Below the pieces are notes generated by a model, which searched no databases, was not told the DNA's origin, and saw only the letters and a list, made by a program, of their open reading frames with translations. From assembly GCA_003024785.1 (NCBI GenBank), contig PUQB01000302.1, forward strand, positions 159,001 through 223,000: a stretch of DNA of 64,000 bases, read 5' to 3'. This DNA is from Selaginella tamariscina (taxonomy: Eukaryota; Streptophyta; Lycopodiopsida; Selaginellales; Selaginellaceae). A program made the position numbers and the translations under genes. Of the stretch, positions 11,449 to 20,547 are shown piece after piece (within the stretch, counting starts at the first letter, position 1; each line of letters begins with the position of its first letter).

Positions 11449-14440
11449 CTAGGCATCCATTATATCTTTCGCTCTCCTTCTCGTGTCGCCTTTTTTGTGG
11501 TTTGAACCATGCAACCTTAACAATACTTTTTTTGTGATTACTTCAGGTGTGTCGATAATTTGACCCATCCAAATAGGCTGATTATATGACGCATCTGGAG
11601 TAATGAGAACCATCATTAGTTTTTGAAGATCCTTGCAGCAATCAAAGTATGCTTTAGGTTTTTGGTTCCTTTGTCCAACAAAGTGTGGGGTTTGCACTTC
11701 CACATCACTACTGGCTTCTATGTCGTCTGTGCTCAGTGATGTCATTTCAATCTCCTCTCGCCACCTTGTTTTAGGCCAAAAGGGTGTTGCAATTCTGTAC
11801 TTGTGACAGTAGGCCCTTCCAACTCTCGAACAACAGTCTCCCAATAGTTGACCACATGCTTATATAGTTCTGAGTAACCAGTTGCCTTATCAGAATTCTT
11901 TGGCATCGATTTTTGAACCCATGCCACATATTTTTTGATGCCATCAATAATAACCTCTTGTTCCTTGAGCTGGGCACTCAATGGAATAGGGTCTGGTTGT
12001 CCTTCTGGGAGAAGTGGCTTTCCATCCTCTCCACTTTTGAAGAGCATTAAGCCCTCTTTCGGTAACCACTCCTGCTCTGATGGCCGTAACTTGTACTGCA
12101 TAATAGGTATACCATCTCGTATGGAGAAAAAGAATTGTAGCGGCACAAGGTGACCAACTAAAGAATCACTCCCTTCTTTTATATACTCCTTGAGAAATTT
12201 TTTGAAGTCTGGCACCTCAGTCACAAGCAAAGCACAACTTTTTTTGGAGATGCAATTTTCAAAAAGATTCATCATATGCGGTAAGGTAAGTGCACTTGTC
12301 CTTTTTGTAGAGTTGGAGACCTTGCTGAAGAACGCATCAATATCTTCATGAGTGTGACCAACCATAAGGAAACTGAGCGTGATTGTTTCAAACACACCTT
12401 TGGCAACAAGCATTGACAAGTATGCTAGCACATATCTAGAAAATAAAAGTAAGTATGAGCTTGAGAAACCCTTAAGTAAAATGATTTACCTATTTTTGTT
12501 CTCGCCTGCACAATTATCCATCTGTAAAAGCAAATGACGAGGAAGCTTATTTGATGTTGAGGACACATGTACACTATTTGAGCTAGATCCCTCCACTGAA
12601 CCTGAACTCTCAACAGGGCCATCTGTTTTTTGTGCAGGTTGCTGACAATGCCTCTCATATTCCCAAGTAGCCTCAAGTGCAGACGTGTTCATGAGAGCAT
12701 TATGTAAAGGTTGAAGGTGTTGTTTCTTCACTTTGAGATCACTGATAGGACTTGTCTGTGAGTGGGCTTCAAGGTTTCTGAAACACATGGCTAACGACCC
12801 AATAGTGAAATTGGAGTCGCTAGACCAATGTGGAAGTGAAAAGTGTCCATATGACTCACAACCGTGTCCATGTGTTAGCACACCTGTCAATGAAATCGGA
12901 AGTTTCATGACATTTCCAAGGCACTTTGGTGTTGCAAAGAGCTTTGGAATGCTGGTCTTTGAATGATCCATCTTGTCATGGATCAAGCACAGGTACTCTG
13001 ATGGGCGTGACACAGAAAGCATGCGGTGTGCATAGTACTGAGACCGGCAAGTTTGTTGTGCAATCATGTGGGCCTCCATCTTCCTTTGAATGGTAGTGAT
13101 CTCCACCAAGGTTTTTGCACAAGCCTCTGCAGCCTTCAATGATGTACAAGTGTCACACTTAGAAAAGCTAGAGTGTTTTGCAATCTCCACATCCTTAAAA
13201 TGAGTATTCCATATGTTGTTGAAGGTACCAGTGCAGATTGCTTGGAGCCCCATCAAACTGAGGCACTTGTTCACATGTTCACACAGTTTCAATTGAGTGT
13301 AGATTGAAGGTAAAACCTTGAGATTTTCCCTGACCCCTGCATTTGTGGTTCGGCATTTGTGAGGCATCCTGTCTGCATTTGCTTCCACAAAAGCCTTGAG
13401 TATCTCTATGGCTGCCATGATGTGAGAGCGGGTTTTGACCAAGCGAGTGTTCCCATGAACTGAGGTTCGCGCTCCATCTAGCCACTCATCCCTCCGACGG
13501 TAGAACGTGGTCTTTGGGATCCCGTATATACTGTACCAAGCTTTGAAGCAGATGGCCACCTTATTAAATACCATGGATGTACTCTGATAACCTGTGTCCG
13601 AGGCCATTCCATCAATACACCCAGTTAGTGCAGCATATACAAACTCATGCCTTTGCTTTTGGGTGAGCATACGAAAGACATGTCTACATTGGGTAATTTC
13701 ATTCCGGTCTGCCATCTGACAACACTTCTTCTTGCAACAGTCAATCGTGGAAATGCTCGTAACACTTTCGGAAGATGTAGGATCCATCTTTACCCTCTTG
13801 CTGAAACTTGCAGGGGAAGATCTACAACCCATGAATCGCCTTTTTCTTACAATAGGACCAATGCAAGGAACCTCTTCAAATATGAGTTGTTCTTCCGGGT
13901 TGTTATTATTGAAATCCAACCCAGAATATGTTGAACCATCTTGCCGTCTTAATTCAGATGTTCGCCACCTCACGAGGGATCCAGGATACAATGTGCCATT
14001 AGGTGAAACCTCTGTCACAAAACTACACCCACGAAGTCGGACCCTAGTTTCTCTTCTGACACTGCTTCCATTGGATTTATAGCTGTGATGATGCCTCTTC
14101 CGACTTCAATCTCACGAAGAAAGAGAATCACCTCATCCATCACAGCAGGCAAGCCATCATCTGGTAAACTCGTGCTACTATTTGTTTGTGACTCTGCATA
14201 TTCTGTGTCAGCCTTGACTTCATCCAAATTCCACAATACAGGAGAACCCTCCTCAAATTCCATTCCCAGAACCTCAACATGCTTGTAAATGGTGTTCACC
14301 CATACGTACACACAAGATCCTTGGGCAATATTGTGACATGATGCATTATTATCTCGAACTTCCACAGTTCCAGTGCCAACTATCTCGTTGTTCCGAAGAA
14401 GACATACTTTATCTCCAGTATTAAACATATTGTCCTGCAC
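11449..14440 (-). CDS. DUF7869-type RNase H-fold protein with two N-terminal beta modules
   Basis: Three minus-strand blocks form one gene. Block 1 (14440 to about 14030) holds two tandem copies of a small module: GDKVCLLRNNEIVGTG... and then MDEVILFLREIEVGRG. This resembles the DUF8039-like domain seen in plant transposon proteins. Block 2 (about 14030-12490) carries a Cys-rich stretch, the helix-turn-helix-like GIPKTTFYRRRDEW, then HDKMDHSKTSIP and LLLQMDNCAGENKNR. Block 3 (12435-11449) continues YVLAYLSMLV, FLMVGHTHEDIDAFFSKVS. The pattern D-KMD..., MDN-C-ENKNR..., GHTHEDID is what I recall for DUF7869, a domain with DDE/RNase H-like spacing of acidic residues. Blocks 2 and 3 join cleanly across a 54-nt GT-AG intron (12436-12489). 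Single-base frame shifts seem to exist near 14030 (GSDFVG into CSFVTEV) and near 11780 (TELQHPF into WPKTRWREE, at a T tract). A splice acceptor (GTGCAG) at the 5' end suggests an upstream exon. It could be a transposase or a host gene derived from one. Confidence 0.65.
12436..12489 (-). other. 54-nt GT-AG intron in the DUF7869-type gene
   Basis: On the minus strand the exon ends AACAAAAATAG and the intron begins GTAAAT and ends TTTTCTAG. The next exon begins ATATGTGCTAGC, giving ENKNR-YVLAYL in frame. The joined sequence is the conserved core of the domain, so the splice is well supported. At 54 nt it is near the lower limit for plant introns. Confidence 0.8.
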
Positions 14441-14582
14441 ATAAATAATTGTATTATTTATGATATCTGTTTATGCAATATTTCTAAGAAATCTGAATTA
14501 CGGTTACTTAATAATATGCATATGCAATAATACATAATTATGTTTAGAGATAATATCTCATGTTTGATTAATACAACTGATG

Positions 14583-15052
14583 GGCGGGATTAATCCCGCC
14601 CACGAATCCCTCCGACGAGGAACGGTCGGCGGGATTAATCCCGCCGCCGACTCAACCCCTTCGGAGAGAGTCGGCGGGATTAATCCCGCCCACAATTCTT
14701 ACGACGGGGAATGGGTGGCGGGATTAAACCCGCACATAACTCTCTCCAAAACTATGATTTCAAAGAGATCTCGGGATAAATCCTGTCCCCAAATCCTTAA
14801 AACAGGGATGTGGTGGCGAGATTAATCCCGCCACCCCTTCCCTGCCTCCTAAAATGGTTGGCGGGATTAATCCCGCCGACAACTCTTTCTAATAAATTCT
14901 GGTAACTCTTCATCAGTTGAGAAGGTTATCGGCGGGATTAATCCCGCCACTCTTTTTCAGTGGCGGAGAAGCATTGCCCGAGAGATGGTGGCGGGATTAA
15001 TCCCGCCACCTCTTCGAAGAGGCGAAAAAGAAATGGCCGGATTAATCCCGCC
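14583..15052. repeat. Palindrome array 1 (GGCGGGATTAATCCCGCC)
   Basis: About ten copies of an 18-bp perfect palindrome lie in 470 bp. Exact copies start at 14583, 14628, 14673, 14860, 14931 and 14990. Diverged copies start near 14717, 14772, 14815 and 15035. Start-to-start spacing is mostly 43-45 bp, with longer gaps around 14815-14990, so the sites keep a rough register while the 27-bp spacers differ in sequence. One spacer is itself palindromic (CCTCTTCGAAGAGG, 15009-15022). The array begins about 140 bp from the 5' end of the minus-strand DUF7869-type gene, in promoter position. Open frames crossing it are by-products of the repeat. Confidence 0.95.
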
Positions 15053-15735
15053 GCCCCGGTTAACCTAGAATATTAAGTTAAAAGGATATTTAAACGGGAT
15101 AAATCCCTAACGGAATATATTATAATCCTAATGCATTCCTAAACCCCTAAATTGTAATTTTAAGAGAGAATGTAAGAGAGTGAATCTTTATAAGTATTTT
15201 TAAATTTGTTTATAATACTTACTTGTAAACAGCACTGAAGGCGCCGTGCTTTCCTATAAAGAATAGCACCCAATTTAATCTCGCTCCTGAGATGATCACT
15301 ATGAAGAAAAAAGAAGATCTAAAGAGTGAAAAATACAGAAATGAAGAAACCCTTGCCGGAGAAAGAACCAGATCTGAATTTGAGTGGGAAATTAAATGCA
15401 TTTTCAAATTTACATGTCAGACCGACAATACATATGTCAGAAATTCAAATTTTTTAAAAAGAACAGAAAATAAAATTTAAGATGAGTTGACACAAATATC
15501 CGACACTCTCCAGTTCCAATGAGTATTTTAAAATTGCATTTAATGTTATTCAAGTGATTCAAGCTGTTTAATATTACGAAATTTTAGACTATATTCTACA
15601 TTCTTAGTATTCAAGTATATTTATATTATATATATATATATAAATATATACTTATACAATAAATAAATTGATATATTATTATGTATCATTTAAAATATAT
15701 TCATAGTCTGTTTATTATTATTATTTTCTTAATTA
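15053..15735. other. AT-rich spacer after array 1
   Basis: No gene is supported. It holds a short GC-poor tail, an A-rich stretch at 15290-15480 and a TATA run near 15630. Short frames here show no recognisable domain. Confidence 0.55.
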
Positions 15736-16300
15736 CTCGAGTATTTAGTTTTCATTTCCTAGTATCAATGGGATATTCTTTAATATTTTATTAATATTTG
15801 AAGAATATTCTAATATTAAACCTGATTATCATAATTAAATTAGTCTTGTTCTTAATTATTGCAGTAATTATTCTACATTTGTATATATTAATGGGATTTT
15901 CTCAATTAATTTGTTATTATTTCAAGAATATTCATGTGTTAAACCTTATTATCAATATTAAATTAATACACACTATGAACATATTTTAAATACATAATAA
16001 TACATTTATCTAATATATTAGTCATATATAGTTTAATAAATATATATTAATATCATTTCCTTAATTACTTGAGTAATTAATCTTCTTTATATTAATGGGA
16101 TATTCTTTATTATTTTCTTATTATTCCAAGAATATTCCAATATTAAACATGATTATGATAATTAATTTAGTTAATTATTTGAGTACTTAATTTACATTTG
16201 TATATATTAATGGGATTTTCTCAATTAATTTCTTATTATTTCAAGAATATTTCAATGTTAAACCTTTTTATCAATATTAAATTAATATATATTATTAAAA
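15736..16300. repeat. Four tandem AT-rich ~110-bp duplications
   Basis: Four related blocks start near 15736, 15850, 16065 and 16175. Each contains 'aatgggat(a/t)ttct', then a TTATTA-rich stretch, 'caagaatatt', 'attaaac' and 'attaaatta'. They differ by point changes and small gaps, so they are old tandem duplications. The AAGAATATTC core is close to the palindromic word GGAATATTCC seen elsewhere in the window. No coding capacity is seen. Confidence 0.75.
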
Positions 16301-16631
16301 CTATATGGCTATATATTAGATAAAATCATATATTATTATGTATAATTTAAAATATGTTCATAGTGTGTTTATTAATATTATTTTCTTAATTATTCGATGT
16401 TTGTTTTGCACACATATATAAACACAATCATAAATTTACACACGCATTACAAGAACTTACAAAAACACATATGCACACACATGCACAACCCTAAACCAAA
16501 CTGAAGAAATATGTTGCTTCTTTATTGAAAACATCATGTTCAACGCATGTATGATATATGTACTCAATCTGTGTGTATGTAACACATTGAATTTACATGT
16601 GTAATATTTATATTAAGCTTGTTGGGAGCAA

Positions 16632-17205
16632 ACCCTAAACCCTAAACCCTGTGTATACATGTGTGTACAAAAATAATTTTTCAACACTCTCTCTTCACAC
16701 CATGCATGATCCATCCTAAACCCTAAACCCTAAACCCTAATATGTAACACAATGAATTTACTCATGTAATATGTATGTATGTCTGTGTGTATACACGTGT
16801 GCATGTATATATGTGTACTCTGTATGTATATATGTGTACTTTCTGTCTTCTCTCATACATACACACCATGCATGATCCATGTTAATATGTACTGTCTCTC
16901 TTCTCTCAAACATACACACCATGCATGATCTATAATATGTACTCGGTCTCTCAATATTATGTACTAATATGTATGTATGTCTGTGTGTATAATACACACC
17001 ATGCATGATCCATAATATGTACTGTCTCTCTTCTCTCATATACTATGTATGTATATCTGTGTATAATATGTGTAAGTATATATGTGTACTAATATATGCA
17101 ATGTGTACAAAAATAATTTTTCAACACTCTCTCTTCTCTCATACATACACACCATGCATGATCCATCCTAAATCCAAAACCCTAAACCCTAAACCCTAAA
17201 CCCAT
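16632..17205. repeat. Interstitial telomere-type repeats within a local tandem repeat
   Basis: CCCTAAA runs occur at about 16632-16650, 16715-16740 and 17176-17203. This is the Arabidopsis-type telomere unit. They are embedded in longer repeated blocks that also contain 'acactctctctt', 'catacacaccatgcatgatcc' and TATGTGTA tracts (compare 16675-16740 with 17115-17203). TTTAGGG-like words also appear on the other strand at 17415-17535. Short interstitial runs like these are common in plant genomes and do not show that a chromosome end is near. Confidence 0.85.
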
Positions 17206-17579
17206 GTAATATGTATATGTCTGTGTGTATACACGTGTGTATGTATATATTATGTGTATTAATATATGCAATGTGTATGTATGTATTGATACACATGAAA
17301 CTTTAACACTCTCATGGACACACACATGTTAAATCCCTGCATGATTTATATTTTTGGGGTGTATGTGATACACCCACGCACACGCACGCGCTAATAATAT
17401 AATGAAAGAATATTCGTTTAGGGCGAATCTATATTTTATTCTTTTTAGGGTTTAAGTATATTCTCAGAAGGAATATTCTATTAGGGTTAATATATATATT
17501 TAATTCCTTTAGGGTTTAGGTATATTCTTAGGGTTTCAAGAGGCGGCGGCTGTGAAATCGGCGGCGGCGGCTGTGCACA

Positions 17580-17590
17580 CAGGTGAGATC

Positions 17591-17621
<31 letters not shown>

Positions 17622-17887
17622 ATATGTATAGGAGTGTGCGTATAAATTTATTTATTAGTTTTATCTCTCGCACACACACGCACACTCCTGTGTATGTATA
17701 TGTGTGTGTGGGTGTGTGTTTGTTTATCTGTATGATTTTATTTGTTTCGCTCACACACGCATACACACGATATACATATACACATATATATATATACCTA
17801 TATACATATATACATACATATATTATGTGTACCAGTATCTGTAAATTTTTTTTATTGATCTATCTCTCCCACACACACGCACACTGC

Positions 17888-17966
<79 letters not shown>

Positions 17967-18600
17967 CAATGCATATTAACAAAGTATACAACACTAGTTT
18001 ATATATATGCTTATATATTCATATGGGTTATATATCTATATACACACATATATATATGTGTGTGTGTTTATCTGTATAATTTTATTTATTTATTAGTTTT
18101 ATCTCTCGCACACACACGCACACTCCTGTGTATGTATATGTGTGTGTGTGTGTGTTGTTTATCTGTATGATTTTATTTGTTTCGCTCACACACGCATACA
18201 CACAATATACATATACACATATATATATACCTATATACATATATACATACATACAACACTAGTTTATATATATGCTTATATATTCACAGACTCTCTCTCT
18301 TTCTCTATGGATTATATATCTATATACACACATATATATGTGTGTGTTTATCTGTATAATTTTATTTATTTATTAGTTTTATCTTTCGCACACACACGCA
18401 CACTCCTGTGTATATATATGTGTGTGTGTGTGTTTGTTTATCTGTATGATTTTATTTGTTTCGCTCACACGCATACACACGATATACATATACACACATA
18501 TATATACCTATGTACACACATATATTATGTGTACCAGTACTGTATAATTTTATTTATTTATCTATCTCTTGCACACACACGTACACTCCTATACATACAT

Positions 18601-18649
<49 letters not shown>

Positions 18650-18716
18650 TATATATATGTGTGTGTTTTTATCTGTATAATTTTTTTATTTATTAATTTT
18701 ATCTCTCGCACACACG
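17580..18716. repeat. Compound microsatellite with higher-order repeat
   Basis: Mixed (TG)n, (CA)n and (TA)n tracts are organised into a longer unit. The phrase 'tttattagttttatctctcgcacacacacgcacactcctgtg' style of segment recurs at about 17648, 18090, 18372 and 18690, each followed by TG-rich, then 'gtttatctgtatgattttat', then CA/TA-rich sequence. Unit lengths are roughly 280-440 bp. The longest pure run is (CA)n(TA)n at 17889-17966. The long plus-strand frames here translate only simple sequence and are not genes. Confidence 0.9.
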
Positions 18717-18731
18717 CTAAGCCCCTCGAGC

Positions 18732-20204
18732 GGCGGGATTAATCCCGCCGCTATAGGTTTATGGCCTCGGCGGCGGGATTAATCCCGCCGCTATATGGTT
18801 GGGGCCATGGCGGCGGGATTAATCCCGCCGCTCACCCATGCCCTGCGCGGAATGCGGCGGGATTTATCTCGCCGGCAATGGCCTGTGTGAAGGCCCTAAT
18901 GGGCGGGATTAATCCCGCCGGATTCCGCGCAGGGCATTTACAGGGGATGGGCGGCGGGATTAATCCCGCCGCTCATGAGGCTAACCGAAGAGCCTGCATG
19001 AAAGATCCTGCACGGAAGGCTAACCGAAGAGCCTGCATGACATGTCCTGCGCGTAAGGCGGCGGGATTAATCCCGCCGCCCAGGGAATTCACGCAGGACA
19101 TGAACGGCGGGATTAATCCGGCCCCACGCTCATGCCCTTCGCGGAGGGCGGCGGGATTAATCCCGCCGCTCAGGCACTTCCGCAGGATATAAGCGGCGGG
19201 ATTAATCCCGCCCCACCCATCCCTGTTCAAAATGCCGCAGCCAATATATATGTGTGAGCGCATGATTTACGAGAGGGCGGCGGGATTAGTCTCTCCGAAC
19301 CTTCATTACCCGGTGGCGGGATTAATCCCGCCACCCTTCTTTTTTTCCTCCATTGGTATGTTGAATCAATCCCGACTAACTCTGTCTGAGACGGAGAAGG
19401 TTTACAAAATACCAATGGAGGGAACTGAGAAGGGTGGTGGGATTAATTTCACCATCCCTTACATGGTGGGCGGGATTAATCCCGCCGCGTACGCATGCCC
19501 TGCGCGGAATCGGGCGGGATTTATCCCGCCGCCATTGGCCTGCCTGAAGGGCCTAGGCGGCGGGATTAATCCCGCAAGATTTCGCACAGGGCATTGGCGT
19601 TCGGCGGGATTAATCCCGCCGACTAAGGCCTGAGTGAAGGGCCTGGGAGCGGGATTAATCCGCCGGACGCATTCCCTGCGCGGAATCGGGCGGGATTTAT
19701 CCCGCCGCCATTGGCCTGAAGTGCCTAGGCGGCGGGATTAATCCCGCCCGATTCCGCGCAGGGAATTGGCGTCCGGCGGGATTAATCCCGCCGCATAGGG
19801 ACCGAGTGAAGGCCCTGGGCGGCGGGATTAATCCCGCCGAGTCTTCAATGCCTGTTGGAGGAATGAATCCCGCCACCCTTCCTTTTTTCTCCATTGGTGA
19901 GTCGGACCAATCCTAAACGTTTCTGTCTGAGACGTAGAAGGTTTTCAACATACCAATGGAGAGAATTGGGAAGGGTGGGGAAATTCATTTAACCATCACT
20001 TACATGGTGGGCGAGATTAATCCCGCCCCCTTTCTGGAGTCACTGAAGGGGTGTGAGAAATAAATCCTGCCCAGTTCTCTCTGAGACCGAGAAGGGTGGC
20101 AAGATTAATTCCGCACTCCCGTTCAAGGCCTCCAGAAAGGTGGCGAGATTAATCCCGCCCACTCTTTCAGGAGGCATTGAAGGGGTGGCGAGATTAATCC
20201 CGCC
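18732..20204. repeat. Palindrome array 2 (GGCGGGATTAATCCCGCC), with nested inverted repeats
   Basis: About 25 copies of the array 1 palindrome lie in 1.5 kb. Exact copies start at 18732, 18772, 18812, 18902, 18953, 19060, 19150, 19195, 19315, 19469, 19603, 19731, 19775 and 19821. Diverged copies include 18856, 19106, 19279, 19436, 19513, 19559, 19688, 20010, 20142 and 20187. Many are extended by GC on both sides. The spacers also pair: ATGCCCTGCGCGGAAT (18838-18853) is the reverse complement of 18922-18937, with a GGCC...GGCC hairpin at the exact centre. Similar pairs occur at 19495-19510/19579-19594, 19671-19686/19751-19766 and 19041-19056/19088-19102. The array ends about 340 bp upstream of the ParB-like gene and decays toward that end. 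Confidence 0.95.
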
Positions 20205-20547
20205 GCACCTTCCATGTGAATATATATGTGTATTAGTATATATAAGTTGCATATCTCATTTTATTTACTTTTATCATCTTATCATAATATTTCGAGTAAA
20301 AGCTAGGAATCTATGTAAAACTGTCCAGAGCTCACATTTGTGGTGGTTCTAAAACGAAATGTTATCTTTCTTTTGCACTAACACAAATGTGAGCTTCGGA
20401 CAGTTAATTACGTCTACTTCTCTCTGTGTATTATTTTTGTATATTCGGGTTTATACAAGTGTGTGTGCGTTTTTATATAATTTGTATTCATAGTGTATTA
20501 TTTTGCAGAAGGACGATTTGATCAAACAAGGAGATCGAGTCATTAGT

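Noticed and set aside
16632-17205. Chromosome end
   Set aside because: The telomere-type runs are only two to four units long and lie between genes and transposons.
17552-18696. 175- and 184-codon frames at the compound microsatellite
   Set aside because: They translate only TG/CA/TA simple sequence (HTHTHT, YIYIY) and no protein family fits.
18761-19894. Long open frames across array 2 encoding repeated GGINPAA and AAGLIPP peptides on both strands
   Set aside because: The frames follow from the 18-bp palindrome, which has no stop in these phases. Both strands give similar peptides and there is no start or splice context.
14583-20204. CRISPR-like array
   Set aside because: The repeat is a perfect palindrome in a plant-like nuclear context. 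Spacing is irregular in array 2, spacers are themselves related and inverted, and there are no cas-like genes.
14583-20204. A transposon whose two ends are the two arrays
   Set aside because: The interval between the arrays holds no coding sequence, and I found no matching terminal repeats or target duplication at the outer edges.
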